The notes: generated by a model not told the origin, from the sequence alone. A stretch of DNA of 35,465 nucleotides from Bacillus xiamenensis (GCF_000300535.1 NZ_AMSH01000033.1:1-35465), one strand, 5' to 3'; shown: positions 16,146-25,313, counted from the first letter of the stretch. Program-made: numbers and translations.

Positions 16146-16543
16146 AGAATCGCTTCGTGTATTTGTTTCCGAAAGGAATTTGACTGTTTTGGATTTAATT
16201 CATAATATGTGCCATCCACTAAAAACACGACTTGAGATCGATTGGTCCATAGCTGAAAAGTAGTGCCATTTGTTCGTCCGAACATCACCTTGGCGATATA
16301 ATCTGGCTTTTTTAAATTCTTCTTGAGATGATTGCTCGTTTGTTTACCTTTGTTTAATTGTTCGATGACATCTTCAGCTGTATCTTTATCATCAATTTCA
16401 TAAGAAATAGACTGGTTCGTCGGTGAAAGCAATAATTTCTCTGCTCGATTCTCATCGAAGATTTCACTTGTCCGGCTGAACACATAAAAGAAGGTGATCA
16501 GTAAAAGTCCAAAGATCACAATTCCTGCAAGGATTTTCTTCAT
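16127..16543 (-). CDS. yhfM: Uncharacterised membrane-anchored protein YhfM
   Basis: 138 residues from ATG 16543, selected for GGAGG 6 bases upstream. A signal-like hydrophobic segment spans about 3-22 (MKKILAG then IFGLLLITFFYVF), with no lipobox cysteine, so the remainder is probably outside the cell, anchored. The C-terminal 60 residues have alternating beta-like strands (TFQLWTNRSQVVFLVDGTYYEL). Same place and similar length as B. subtilis yhfM (131 residues). No enzymatic motif seen; function unknown. Confidence 0.8.
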   Translation of the reverse strand: MKKILAGIVIFGLLLITFFYVFSRTSEIFDENRAEKLLLSPTNQSISYEIDDKDTAEDVIEQLNKGKQTSNHLKKNLKKPDYIAKVMFGRTNGTTFQLWTNRSQVVFLVDGTYYELNPKQSNSFRKQIHEAILKGASL

Positions 16544-16720
16544 GATGAACCTCCAACTCACTGTTTTACCGTTAGTTTCTCCGATTTTTGAGAAGCATAA
16601 TCATTTTTTTCGCTCGAGCTTTTTCAGATGGGGCATGCTATGATGGAGCCACATGAGACAGGTTCTAAACAAAAATGTACATGATTAGAATAAGTAGAGA
16701 AATGGAAAGGAGGCTGACCA

Positions 16721-18004
16721 GTGCGAGTACGTAAATGGATAGCTCTTGCAACGGTAGCATACATAGTGTACGGTCTTTTTATTTATTCTTATTTGTTTCT
16801 AATGGGGGATTCATCTGTTCCTGACAGTGTGAAAGGGACAAGTGCAGACCCGCATACATTTATGACAAGTCATGAGCTTGTGATCAGTGAGAGTTACTCG
16901 AACATCCGTCATCTGCTATACTTTATGACCATCCCATTGGATTGGTATGTCTTTTTCCTTTTGCTTATTTCTGGGTTTTCACGGAAATTAGCAGATTGGA
17001 GCTTGGCAGCAGCTCGTTTTCAATTTTTAAGCCAACTTGTTTATGTTTTTATACTGTCGCTTTTGACGATGCTGGTTACACTGCCTTTCAAGTGGATTAG
17101 CTATCAGCTTTCCTTGCACTACGGTGTATCTGCTCAAAGCACAGCAAGCTGGTTAAAAGACCAAACACTGGATTTCTGGATTCAATATCCGCTTCTTGTT
17201 CTATGTACGGTCGTGTTCTTTTGGCTCATTCAAAAGAGAAGGAAGTTATGGTGGCTGTATGCCTGGTGTTTGACAGTACCAGTCACACTTTTTCTTTTTT
17301 TTATACAGCCGGTCGTCATTGACCCCCTATATAACGATTTTTATCCATTAAAGGATCAAGCGCTTGAGAAAAAGATCTTAACCCTTGCAGAAAAAGCGCA
17401 TATCCCCGCAGATCATGTATATGAAGTCAATATGTCGGAGAAAACAAACACGATGAACGCTTATGTAACAGGAATTGGTGAAAATAAGCGGATTGTCTTA
17501 TGGGACACGACACTTCAAAAGCTAAAAGACCGTGAAATTTTATTTATTATGGCACATGAAATGGGACATTACGTCATGAAGCATGTTTATATCGGCCTAG
17601 CAGGATATTTGGTGCTGTCACTGGCCGGATTATTTGCCATTGACCGTCTTTATTTTTACCTTTATCAAAGGGGAGCTGCTCTATTTCGTCTGAAGGGGCC
17701 CTATGACGTCGCTACTCTTCCGCTTCTTTTGGTCATTGTCTCCATGCTGTCATTTGCAGCTTCTCCGTTTACAAATGCTGTGTCGAGGCATCAAGAACGG
17801 GCTGCTGATGAATATGCCGTGAACCTGACAAAGGATGGGGAGGCGGGGGTGACGTCGTTTCAAAAGCTTGCAAAATCAGGGCTGTCCCAAGTCAATCCGC
17901 CGCTTTTAGTGAAAATATTTCGCTATGGACATCCAACGATGATGGAGAGAATCATCGATATGGAAAAGGCAGCAAAAAAAGAGGAAACGTCAAAAAAGCA
18001 ATAA
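16721..18004 (+). CDS. yhfN: M48-family membrane metalloprotease YhfN
   Basis: 427-residue integral membrane zinc protease resembling Ste24/CAAX-type endopeptidases. Several hydrophobic segments lie before residue 200, with HEMGH at 279-283 and the third zinc-ligand region HQERAADEYA further downstream, followed by more hydrophobic sequence. GTG start with AAAGGAGG 7 bases upstream. Bacteria of this group generally lack CAAX prenylation, so the family role is likely membrane-protein quality control rather than prenyl processing (inference). It is convergent with aprE across a strong terminator. Confidence 0.9.
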   Translation: MRVRKWIALATVAYIVYGLFIYSYLFLMGDSSVPDSVKGTSADPHTFMTSHELVISESYSNIRHLLYFMTIPLDWYVFFLLLISGFSRKLADWSLAAARFQFLSQLVYVFILSLLTMLVTLPFKWISYQLSLHYGVSAQSTASWLKDQTLDFWIQYPLLVLCTVVFFWLIQKRRKLWWLYAWCLTVPVTLFLFFIQPVVIDPLYNDFYPLKDQALEKKILTLAEKAHIPADHVYEVNMSEKTNTMNAYVTGIGENKRIVLWDTTLQKLKDREILFIMAHEMGHYVMKHVYIGLAGYLVLSLAGLFAIDRLYFYLYQRGAALFRLKGPYDVATLPLLLVIVSMLSFAASPFTNAVSRHQERAADEYAVNLTKDGEAGVTSFQKLAKSGLSQVNPPLLVKIFRYGHPTMMERIIDMEKAAKKEETSKKQ

Positions 18005-18010
18005 ACAAAT

Positions 18011-18040
18011 AACATCCGGCTGATCCAGCCGGATGTTTTG
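18011..18040. terminator. Convergent terminator of yhfN and aprE
   Basis: Perfect 11-bp stem, AACATCCGGCT (18011-18021) with AGCCGGATGTT (18027-18037). Confidence 0.9.
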
Positions 18041-18051
18041 ATCATACTTTT

Positions 18052-19203
18052 TTAGTTAGCAGCCGCTTGAACGTTAATTAATCCCTTTCCGTAATAGAAC
18101 GAGCTACCAAGCGGAGTGGCTGTATTTTCTAAACGCTGGCGCACCTGCGTATTTGTTAGGTTCGGGTGCTTAGACAGAATAAGCGCTGCTGCTCCTGCTA
18201 CATGAGGAGAAGCCATAGATGTCCCGGTATAAGATGCATATCCACTGCTTGGTACTGTACTTAAAATGGACGTACCAGGTGCAGAAACATCTAATTCAGG
18301 ACCTGCACTAGAAGATGAGTTTCTTACATTGTTGCTGTTCACATTAGCAACGGCAATCGTAGAATCATATTTTGCTGGATAGCCAACGGTGCTTGTAGAG
18401 CCACTGGAACCTGAATTTCCTGCTGCGGCAACAACCACCACTCCGCGATTATTTGCTGTATCTACAGCATTTTTAAGCGCTGTGGAACCACTTGGTCCGC
18501 CTAAACTCATATTGATCACATCCATATTATTGGCAACAGCCCATTCAATACCGCTAATAATCCAGCTGTATTGTCCATCGCCGTTACGGTCTAACACTTT
18601 AACGGCATACAAGGAGGCACTTGGTGCGACACCAAGAACACCAATTGTGTTATCAAGGGCAGCAATGGTTCCTGCTACGTGAGTTCCGTGTGATTGAAAA
18701 TCTTGGGTGGCATTTGGCTCTGAAGGGACGAAGCTTGCACCGCCTGCAACATTTAAGTCAGGGTGTGCAGCGTGGATACCAGTATCAAGGACAGCTACTT
18801 TCACATTAGCACCTTTATAACCTTGAGCGTGTACTGCTGGAGCTTTGATTTGAGGGATACCATAAGGGACGGTTTGTGCATATGCTTCTGCTTTGTAGTC
18901 TTCTTCTACATAATCAATGCTAGGGTCATGTTCAAGTTTTTTTGCGGCTTGTTCGGACATTTTTACTTGTGCAGCATTAATGAGGCGATATTGCTTTTCT
19001 AATGTCCCACCATTTTGAGTGACCGCTTGTTTTTTAGAGCTGTTTGTGGTGGCAGAAGCTTTGAAGCCAACAATATAGCTTTTTTCACTTTCTGACTTTG
19101 AGGCCGTTTCGGCATTTGCCATAGAGCCTCCAAACCCTGCTGAAAACAGAAGAGGGACAGCCAATAAAACACTTGTCATCACATTTTTCTTTTTCACGCA
19201 CAT
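18052..19203 (-). CDS. aprE: Subtilisin (extracellular alkaline serine protease AprE)
   Basis: Secreted serine protease made as a pre-pro-enzyme of 383 residues. Signal peptide about 1-31 (basic start, hydrophobic core, SMANA cleavage region), I9-type propeptide about 32-108, and mature enzyme of 275 residues beginning AQTVPYG at 109. The catalytic triad is intact: Asp140, His172 and Ser329 (mature 32, 64 and 221), with oxyanion Asn263. The sequence is the B. pumilus type. ATG 19203 follows a weak ribosome site (GGATGTGG); an alternative GTG at 19197 is possible, as in B. subtilis, where GTG is used. Strong stem-loop in the leader (19227-19274). Regulation by DegU, AbrB and ScoC is known for the B. 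subtilis gene but not seen directly here. Confidence 0.97.
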   Translation of the reverse strand: MCVKKKNVMTSVLLAVPLLFSAGFGGSMANAETASKSESEKSYIVGFKASATTNSSKKQAVTQNGGTLEKQYRLINAAQVKMSEQAAKKLEHDPSIDYVEEDYKAEAYAQTVPYGIPQIKAPAVHAQGYKGANVKVAVLDTGIHAAHPDLNVAGGASFVPSEPNATQDFQSHGTHVAGTIAALDNTIGVLGVAPSASLYAVKVLDRNGDGQYSWIISGIEWAVANNMDVINMSLGGPSGSTALKNAVDTANNRGVVVVAAAGNSGSSGSTSTVGYPAKYDSTIAVANVNSNNVRNSSSSAGPELDVSAPGTSILSTVPSSGYASYTGTSMASPHVAGAAALILSKHPNLTNTQVRQRLENTATPLGSSFYYGKGLINVQAAAN

Positions 19204-19226
19204 TCCACATCCCTTTTTTCTTATTT

Positions 19227-19274
19227 CAGAATAATCATCTATAGTCTATAAGAATGACCCGTTTGATTATTCTG
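19227..19274 (-). promoter_or_regulatory. aprE mRNA leader stem-loop
   Basis: CAGAATAATC (19227-19236) pairs perfectly with GATTATTCTG (19265-19274), 24-36 bases upstream of the aprE ATG at its near edge. B. subtilis aprE has a similar 5' hairpin with CAGAATAA/TTATTCTG arms that makes the message unusually stable. Conservation of the arms suggests the same function. Confidence 0.75.
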
Positions 19275-19553
19275 TATTTTCAGTTTAAGGGAGATAGGCA
19301 AATAAGAGTAGGCCTGAATTTTTGTGAAAGTCCTAGCGAAAAATAGGGAATTAAGTCGCTTGGAAATTATGGTAAATTATGTTTATTCTATATTTTCGGC
19401 GATTTTCTATTAAAAAGGAATCGTGCTTTTTTGCTTATGATCGATTTGTGGATAAACATTCGATACCCGAAATGCCATAAAATAGGTAGAAAAGGCTAGC
19501 ATCTATTTCGAATTTCGATATAAAAAAATATTATTTGATCATTGTTTCTGACA
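19275..19553. promoter_or_regulatory. aprE upstream regulatory region
   Basis: AT-rich non-coding stretch between the aprE leader and the yhfR terminator. A weak promoter-like TTGCCT-N17-AATACA can be read on the minus strand ending near the leader stem, consistent with an activator-dependent gene. No ORF or repeat stands out; binding sites for regulators are expected here but cannot be placed by eye. Confidence 0.5.
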
Positions 19554-19555
19554 AC

Positions 19556-19583
19556 AAAAAAACCTGCTTGGAGAGCAGGTTTC
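19556..19583 (-). terminator. Terminator of yhfR
   Basis: AAACCTGC (19560-19567) with GCAGGTTT (19575-19582), loop of 7, T-run on the minus strand. Confidence 0.85.
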
Positions 19584-20168
19584 TTAAGAAGGAGCAGATT
19601 GTGTTAAATGGCTGACCACGTTGTAATCGCGCACCTTCCATTTTCCATCTTTCCATTCCACATAATTTAAGCAGGCATTCTCAAGTCGTGTATCTTGTAG
19701 ACCCATATGTTCATCAGCAAGAGTGGAGAGTAGGGCATGAATGGCAGCACCGTGAGCCACGATCAGCACATGTTGATCTGGATAGGCTGCTCTGACCTTT
19801 TCAATCCCTTCTACCATTCGATCTTGCATCGCTTCTAACGATTCCATATTTGGATACTGTTTATCGGGAAACAGTTTCTGACGTTCCTCAAACGACATGC
19901 CTTCAGCGTCACCGTAATCACGTTCAATAAAATCGTCCATGATAACGAGCGGTGCATGTACATGCTGTAAAATCAACTGCGCTGTTTCTTTTGCCCTTGA
20001 TAAGGGACTGGAAATGACAACATCCCAGTGAACATCTTTTAAGTAAAGGCCGGTTTGTTCCGCCTGCCATTTACCAGTATCATTTAAAGGGATATCTGTT
20101 CGTCCTTGAATACGTTTCGCTGCATTCCAATCGGTTTCACCGTGTCTGACTAGGCAAATTGCTGTCAA
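19584..20168 (-). CDS. yhfR: Histidine-phosphatase-family phosphatase YhfR
   Basis: 194 residues of the phosphoglycerate-mutase-like superfamily. RHGE with catalytic His9 (LVRHGETDWN) begins the protein, and AHGAAIHAL near 145 carries the second conserved histidine. Substrate unproven; this family includes broad small-phosphate phosphatases. TTG start at 20168 with GGCGGGAT about 7 bases upstream; no ATG is available near this point. B. subtilis yhfR, next to aprE, matches in length. The B. subtilis genes between aprE and hemAT (yhfO, P, Q, S, T, U) are otherwise missing here. Confidence 0.85.
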   Translation of the reverse strand: MTAICLVRHGETDWNAAKRIQGRTDIPLNDTGKWQAEQTGLYLKDVHWDVVISSPLSRAKETAQLILQHVHAPLVIMDDFIERDYGDAEGMSFEERQKLFPDKQYPNMESLEAMQDRMVEGIEKVRAAYPDQHVLIVAHGAAIHALLSTLADEHMGLQDTRLENACLNYVEWKDGKWKVRDYNVVSHLTQSAPS

Positions 20169-20230
20169 TCAAATCCCGCCTTTTCTATCTTTTCTTCTAT
20201 TATACTAAAACAAGAAGAAAAATGACTGGA

Positions 20231-21526
20231 TCAGCGATTTGTCAGGCTTGTTAAAGATTCGACGGAACTTGCCACTTGGGACACTGTTTGTTTCACTTCT
20301 TTTAATTCGTTCAGGAACGTTTGCAGATCTATTTCGATTTTTCCGTTTTGGTTTTTGCTTAGGTTCATGCTGCTCACGATATCATCGAAGAGAGAGTTGA
20401 TTTGGGTCATTTTTTCTTTACTGTCTGTTACAAGTAAATTCACGTCAGCGATATGCTGGGACACAATAGCGATTTGTGAATTTGTGTTGTTGACGAGCTC
20501 TGATACAGTAGAAACCGTTTTCTTAGTGTCTTCTGATAATTTTCGAACTTCGTTTGCAACGACAGCAAAGCCTTTGCCATGCTCACCTGCACGTGCAGAT
20601 TCAATTGAGGCATTTAAAGATAGTAAATTCGTTTGCTCTGCAATGCCTGTGACAATCCCAAAAATTTGTTCGATTTGTTTCGCAATTTCTTCTAAGCGTT
20701 TAATCTCTGTTTCAATCTTTGTCATGCTGCCATCAATTTGATTCATTTGGGTTTGCTGAATTTCTAACTCTTTTTTACCGCCAATTGATTTTTCTTCGAC
20801 CTGTGCTGAAATTTTCGTTCCAGCCTGTGACATATCCGCCATCTCATCAGATTTTGATACAAGTTTGTCCACAGCATTTGTTGTGTTTGAGAAGAGGGAA
20901 GCAAGCGAATTAGAGGTTTCTGTAATTTTTGTATGAAGCTCTTTTTGCTGTTTTTCTGCTTCATCACGAATTTTAGAATACTCATTTTGGAACGTATCTA
21001 GGACAAGCTGCTGCTCTAAATTTAAAATTTTCGTCGTCGCTTTGACTGCCGTCTGATATTCTTTGAAATCTTGGATATGCTGAGCGAATAAATCCATAAT
21101 CGAGAGCAAGAGGTCTTGGAATGCTGCCATATACCATTTAGGCTGAAGCCCAATTCGCAAATGAACTTGTGCGATTTTAATTCTTTTGGCTACATAGGAT
21201 TCGTCAATCACACCGGCAAACATTTCACTGATATGAATGCGGAGTGTTTTTTTCAGACGTTCGACTGAGCTGTTATCTTGAATGATGTGCATCAAGGAAG
21301 ACTCAACCTCTAAGTTTTTATAAAATTTATCGACGATATGTTCAATATCATCTTGAACAATCGGATTTAGCTGTTTCAGAATAAAAAGGTCTTGCTGAGT
21401 CAAATCAATCATTTTAATCTGTTTGGCAATGTCCGTATTCTCCGAAAAATCGATTCGTTTTATCCCATCATCCTGTTGTGTGAAAAAAGCAGTCTTTTTC
21501 GTTTTACTCTCTTTTTTAAATAACAA
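20231..21526 (-). CDS. hemAT: Globin-coupled aerotaxis sensor HemAT
   Basis: Soluble oxygen-sensing chemotaxis transducer, 431 residues. The N-terminal globin domain (about 20-180) has the proximal heme ligand His122 in VHLRIGL; the rest is the long helical methyl-accepting signalling domain with the invariant hairpin tip [20 protein letters not shown]. It signals to CheA through CheW. TTG start at 21526, the same MLFKK N-terminus as the B. subtilis protein; ribosome site is only G-rich (GGGGGA). A sigma-D-like promoter lies upstream, as expected for chemotaxis genes. Confidence 0.93.
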   Translation of the reverse strand: MLFKKESKTKKTAFFTQQDDGIKRIDFSENTDIAKQIKMIDLTQQDLFILKQLNPIVQDDIEHIVDKFYKNLEVESSLMHIIQDNSSVERLKKTLRIHISEMFAGVIDESYVAKRIKIAQVHLRIGLQPKWYMAAFQDLLLSIMDLFAQHIQDFKEYQTAVKATTKILNLEQQLVLDTFQNEYSKIRDEAEKQQKELHTKITETSNSLASLFSNTTNAVDKLVSKSDEMADMSQAGTKISAQVEEKSIGGKKELEIQQTQMNQIDGSMTKIETEIKRLEEIAKQIEQIFGIVTGIAEQTNLLSLNASIESARAGEHGKGFAVVANEVRKLSEDTKKTVSTVSELVNNTNSQIAIVSQHIADVNLLVTDSKEKMTQINSLFDDIVSSMNLSKNQNGKIEIDLQTFLNELKEVKQTVSQVASSVESLTSLTNR

Positions 21527-21573
21527 TGTGTTAGTCCCCCCATAATGATCACAAATATCAGACTTTATGTTTT

Positions 21574-21598
21574 TTATCGGATAATATTGGCTTTTTTA
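21574..21598 (-). promoter_or_regulatory. Candidate sigma-D promoter of hemAT
   Basis: On the minus strand TAAA (21598-21595), 13-bp spacer and TCCGATAA (21581-21574). The -10 matches GCCGATAT at six of eight bases. Spacing is 2 bp shorter than the usual 15, so this is tentative. Confidence 0.35.
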
Positions 21599-21618
21599 AA
21601 GGGGAAACCAGTGAAATT

Positions 21619-23151
21619 TTACTGTTCTTTATATGACCTTTTTAGTGGTTTCTTCGCTGGACCTTCTACTACTTCTCCAGTAATGGAGAAACGGGACCCG
21701 TGACAAGGGCAGTCCCATGTCCGGTCACTATTATTCCAAGCGACTTCACAGCCTAGATGAGTACATGTTGTATCGACAAGAAAGACATTGCCATCCTCTG
21801 ACTTAAAGGCGCCGCATTTTTTATGTTGATCAAACACAATCCCGCCTTCGCCTGGTTTTAAATCATCAATGGTTTGATCCGGTCGCTTGAATTTACCGCT
21901 GATCAGCTTCGCCGCAACATTGGTGTTTTCTTTGATAAAGTCTTTGAAGAATGGGTCAGAAACAAGTCTTGATGGTGTAAAGATGGATTCGTAAGGATTT
22001 GATTTTCCCTCAATCAAATCTCCAATAAGTGTTGCTGCGACATGGCTGGTCGTCATGCCCCATTTTCTAAAGCCTGTCGCAACAAAAATATTGCTATGGT
22101 GTTTCGTCAAGTGGCCAATATAAGGCATGTGATCCATCGTGACCATATCGTGTGTTGACCAGCGATAAAGAACTTCTTCTATACCAAGGGTGGCGTCTCC
22201 GAAGTTTTCTAGTGCTTCATAGTGAGCGGATTCATCTCCGCCTTGCCCGGTTTTATGCCCTTCTCCTCCGATGAGCACGACGTCTTCTCCGTGGAATTTT
22301 GCCGTTCTTAATGAATGGGCAGGCTGGTCAATTCCTAAGTACATGCCGTCTGGAAGCGGTTTGGTTGTTTTGGCTGCGACGACATAAGATTGCTCGGGAT
22401 GGATTCGGGTGAAATAAAGTCCTTTGCCATCATAAAAAGGAAAATGTGAGCATGAAATGATAAATCGGCCCGTCAGATGATGGCCACTTTTTGTGATGAC
22501 AGCTGGTCGTTTTCCTTCTTTTACATCGACTGCAGTTGTCTGTTCAAAAATGCGTACACCTCGGCTGACGAGCTGATCGATGAGTGCATGAAGATAATGA
22601 AGTGGATGAAATTGTGCCTGCTGCGTCATGGCAAGGGCAGCTTTTATGTCAGCATCAAAAGGGAGCTCTGTTTTCCATTCGCGGTCAATACCGAGCTGTT
22701 TATAGGCATCTAATTCCTTCTTTAACTTTTTGACACCGCCTTCTTCCGTTGTATAAAGGTAAGCATCCTTCACCTCAAGCTGACAATCAATGTCATACTT
22801 TTTCACGCGTGCTTGAATCAGCTCTTTTGCTTTCTCATTTGCCTCTACATATAAACGGGCCTTTGGCATGCCAATATGCTGAATCAGCTCATGATAGTAT
22901 ACATCGTGCTGGGAGGTAATTTTCGCTGTTGTATGTCCGGTCGTCCCTTGCAGCACTTGATCAGCATCTATGATGATCACATCCAGCCCTCGTTCTGTCA
23001 TTTCAAATGCAGCAGCAATACCGGTAATACCAGCGCCGACAATGATCACATCTGCTGTGAGATCTTCGCTAACAGAAGGAAAAGAATCCTTCTGACCTTC
23101 GACTAACCATAACGATGTTGTCTGTTCTAATTCTTTATGTTCTTGTTCCAT
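21619..23151 (-). CDS. yhfW: Rieske [2Fe-2S] FAD-dependent oxidoreductase YhfW
   Basis: 510-residue two-domain protein. The N-terminal part is a D-amino-acid-oxidase-type FAD enzyme with GAGITG at 39-44. The C-terminal part is a Rieske domain whose cluster ligands are Cys463, His465, Cys481 and His484 (CTH...CPCH), with the extra disulfide pair Cys468/Cys483. The substrate is unknown; the fused cluster suggests electron transfer from an amine or similar compound. ATG 23151 with GGAGGCG upstream. It faces the SDR gene yhxC across 141 bases, so the two may share control. Confidence 0.9.
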   Translation of the reverse strand: MEQEHKELEQTTSLWLVEGQKDSFPSVSEDLTADVIIVGAGITGIAAAFEMTERGLDVIIIDADQVLQGTTGHTTAKITSQHDVYYHELIQHIGMPKARLYVEANEKAKELIQARVKKYDIDCQLEVKDAYLYTTEEGGVKKLKKELDAYKQLGIDREWKTELPFDADIKAALAMTQQAQFHPLHYLHALIDQLVSRGVRIFEQTTAVDVKEGKRPAVITKSGHHLTGRFIISCSHFPFYDGKGLYFTRIHPEQSYVVAAKTTKPLPDGMYLGIDQPAHSLRTAKFHGEDVVLIGGEGHKTGQGGDESAHYEALENFGDATLGIEEVLYRWSTHDMVTMDHMPYIGHLTKHHSNIFVATGFRKWGMTTSHVAATLIGDLIEGKSNPYESIFTPSRLVSDPFFKDFIKENTNVAAKLISGKFKRPDQTIDDLKPGEGGIVFDQHKKCGAFKSEDGNVFLVDTTCTHLGCEVAWNNSDRTWDCPCHGSRFSITGEVVEGPAKKPLKRSYKEQ

Positions 23152-23292
23152 GTTGTCGCCTCCAGTGACTTGTTATGTATAATTTTTACACAATACTGAA
23201 AATCATACATTTGAATGGAAACAAGAGCGAAATACATAAAAAAATGGCCAACACATAAAAATAAACGAGATAGAAGGAAGGAGTGGACTGAT

Positions 23293-24153
23293 GTGTCAAC
23301 AAAGCAGCCGAAGAAAACCTTACCGCCTCAGCACCAGAATGAACGTCCCGGTCTTGAATATAAAATGAATCCTAGACCTATTTTTGATCGAGACGTGCAG
23401 GGCAAAAAGCTAGCTGGGAAAACGGCCATTGTGACAGGCGGAGATAGTGGAATCGGCAGAGCAGTATCTGTCTTGTTTGCAAAAGAAGGAGCCAATGTAG
23501 CGATTGTTTACTTGAATGAACATCACGATGCAGAGGAGACGAAGGACTATATTGAAAAGGCGGGAGGGCGTGTCATCTTAATTCCTGGGGATTTAGGAGA
23601 TGAAGCCTTTTCAAATGAGGTGGTCAAAAAAACAAAAGATGCTTTCGGTTCGATTGATATTTTGGTCAACAATGCAGGTGAACAGCATCCGCAAAAAAGT
23701 ATTGAACAGATTACCTCTCACCAGCTTCTTCGGACATTTCAAACGAATATTTTTGCGATGTTCTATTTAACAAAAGCGACGCTCCCTCATTTAAAGAAAG
23801 GAAGCAGTATCATTAATACAGCATCGGTCACTGCCTATAAAGGTCATGAAACCTTGATTGATTATTCATCGACAAAAGGGGCAGTCGTGACGTTTACAAG
23901 ATCTTTATCCCTATCGCTGATCAAACAAGGGATTCGAGTGAATGGGGTAGCGCCTGGGCCAATTTGGACACCGCTGATTCCATCCACATTTACGGAAAAG
24001 GAAGTTTCTGAATTTGGCGGAAATGTCCCCATGGAACGCCCTGGTGAGCCAGTAGAGCTAGCGCCGAGTTATTTATTTTTAGCGAGCGAAGACTCATCTT
24101 ATATGAATGGACAAATGATACATGTCAATGGCGGAACGATATTAAATGGGTAA
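23293..24153 (+). CDS. yhxC: Short-chain dehydrogenase/reductase YhxC
   Basis: 286 residues from GTG 23293, chosen because AAGGAAGGAG lies about 10 bases upstream; the longer frame back to 23215 has no ribosome site. NAD(P)-binding TGGDSGIG at 48-55, NNAG at 126-129, and catalytic Ser178, Tyr191 and Lys195 are all intact. The long N-terminal extension before the fold is typical of the YhxC/YhdF/YdaD subgroup linked to general stress. Substrate unknown. Followed by a strong terminator and the convergent yhzC. Confidence 0.9.
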   Translation: MSTKQPKKTLPPQHQNERPGLEYKMNPRPIFDRDVQGKKLAGKTAIVTGGDSGIGRAVSVLFAKEGANVAIVYLNEHHDAEETKDYIEKAGGRVILIPGDLGDEAFSNEVVKKTKDAFGSIDILVNNAGEQHPQKSIEQITSHQLLRTFQTNIFAMFYLTKATLPHLKKGSSIINTASVTAYKGHETLIDYSSTKGAVVTFTRSLSLSLIKQGIRVNGVAPGPIWTPLIPSTFTEKEVSEFGGNVPMERPGEPVELAPSYLFLASEDSSYMNGQMIHVNGGTILNG

Positions 24154-24160
24154 ACAAAAA

Positions 24161-24201
24161 ACTTGCGGTAAGAGACGAGGTGCTGTCTCTCTGCCGCAAG
24201 T
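24161..24201. terminator. Convergent terminator of yhxC and yhzC
   Basis: Two nested stems, ACTTGCGG/CCGCAAGT (24161-24168 and 24194-24201) and AGAGAC/GTCTCT (24171-24176 and 24185-24190). Confidence 0.85.
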
Positions 24202-24208
24202 AACATCA

Positions 24209-24445
24209 TCAAGATTGATGTAAGCAGTGTTCTGCATATTGAGCTGACAGGTCATTGAATCGCTTTTCATCACGCTGATCCAGGGCCTTATCAATCTCTT
24301 CTCTAAGGAAGGTTAAGCGCTGTTTATAAAGCGCCTCATCTAAAACCATTTGAATATAGATGTCTAAAATAGTAACGCCATTCTCTTCGGTTTTTTGGGT
24401 GTTGCGGGACTTCATGAGCTCAGCATACGTTTTTTTCTCTTTCAT
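24209..24445 (-). CDS. yhzC: IDEAL-domain protein YhzC
   Basis: 78 residues. The C-terminal half (about 28-75) carries a helical IDEAL-type pattern, IDKALDQRDEKRFNDLSAQY, in a region also found in the ComK-adjacent B. subtilis YhzC (77 residues). Good GGGGG ribosome site upstream of ATG 24445. It is divergent from comK in the usual order. No established function; a small helical adaptor is a reasonable guess from the domain. Confidence 0.8.
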   Translation of the reverse strand: MKEKKTYAELMKSRNTQKTEENGVTILDIYIQMVLDEALYKQRLTFLREEIDKALDQRDEKRFNDLSAQYAEHCLHQS

Positions 24446-24583
24446 AAAGAATCCCCCCGATGCCTTTTTTATAGTATATGGATTGGCGGAGAAAAAATCA
24501 ATAAGAATTTATAATTTTTAGACAATTTATTTTTGAGCCATATCGACACCCCTTGTCCAGTCGACAGGATGCGATATATCTTT

Positions 24584-24596
24584 AAAAATGGCTTTT
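24584..24596. promoter_or_regulatory. ComK box 1 (AAAA-N5-TTTT)
   Basis: Exact AAAA-ATGGC-TTTT. Its partner lies 31 bp downstream, one of the discrete spacings (8, 18 or 31 bp) used for paired ComK AT-boxes. Confidence 0.75.
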
Positions 24597-24627
24597 AGAT
24601 AGATCGAAGGTACTAAAAAACACGATA

Positions 24628-24640
24628 AAAAGATGATTTT
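24628..24640. promoter_or_regulatory. ComK box 2 (AAAA-N5-TTTT)
   Basis: Exact AAAA-GATGA-TTTT, 10 bp upstream of the putative comK -35, as expected for ComK autoactivation. Confidence 0.75.
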
Positions 24641-24649
24641 AAATAAATT

Positions 24650-24677
24650 TTGAAAAAATCCTGTCGTTTCTTATACG
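24650..24677 (+). promoter_or_regulatory. Candidate comK promoter
   Basis: TTGAAA (24650-24655), 16-bp spacer and TATACG (24672-24677). A weak -10 suits an activator-dependent promoter. Placement is inferred from the ComK boxes. Confidence 0.45.
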
Positions 24678-24734
24678 TTGGTGATAGATTAATAGTATCT
24701 AAAATAACCAAAAATTAACACAGGAGGAAATGAA

Positions 24735-25313
24735 GTGTCAGGAATTAGCGAAACACCTTTAGATTCATACGTCATTAATCAAACAACAATGGCGGTCCTT
24801 CCGGTTGAAGAAGGAAAACGAGTATATTCAAAAGTTATTGAAAGAGAGACAAGCTTTTATGTTGAATTAAAGCCTCTGCACATTATAGAACGCAGCTGTA
24901 GGTTCTTTGGCTCAAGCTATGCAGGCAGAAAAGCGGGAACATATGAAGTAACAGGAATTTCCCACAAGCCTCCCATCGTGATTGACTCATCCAATCATTT
25001 GTATTTCTTCCCAACCTATTCATCCAACCGCCCCCAGTGCGGATGGATTTCCCACAAATACATTCATACTTTTCAAGAATCGTCCCTCGGAGACACGGTT
25101 GTCACTTTTACCAATGAGCAATCGGTCAAACTGGACGTCTCATATAAATCATTTGAAAGTCAGGTGCACCGCACAGCATATCTTCGAACGAAATTTCAAG
25201 ACCGTCTTGATGGAGGTCTTCCTAAGAAACAAGAATTTATGCTGTATCCAAAGGAACAGCAGCTCAACCTTGTGTATGACTTTATTTTAAGAGAACTTCG
25301 TAATCGATATTAG
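24735..25313 (+). CDS. comK: Competence master regulator ComK
   Basis: 192 residues, the same length as B. subtilis ComK. Central region with RSCRFFGSSYAGRKAGT near 54-70 and the C-terminal FQDRLDG...KQEFMLYPKE...LREL segment is highly conserved. ComK activates DNA-uptake and recombination genes and its own promoter. GTG start with AGGAGG 7 bases upstream; the nearby ATG at 24730 is out of frame. Both upstream ComK boxes are intact. Nothing suggests loss of function, so the organism should have the core competence regulator. Confidence 0.97.
   Translation: MSGISETPLDSYVINQTTMAVLPVEEGKRVYSKVIERETSFYVELKPLHIIERSCRFFGSSYAGRKAGTYEVTGISHKPPIVIDSSNHLYFFPTYSSNRPQCGWISHKYIHTFQESSLGDTVVTFTNEQSVKLDVSYKSFESQVHRTAYLRTKFQDRLDGGLPKKQEFMLYPKEQQLNLVYDFILRELRNRY

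Larger units (their letters stand above)
24562..24666. repeat. 9-bp inverted repeat bracketing the ComK boxes
   Basis: CGACAGGAT (24562-24570) and ATCCTGTCG (24658-24666), perfect, 87 bp apart and enclosing both ComK boxes. Could be chance in an AT-rich region, or a regulator site. Confidence 0.35.
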
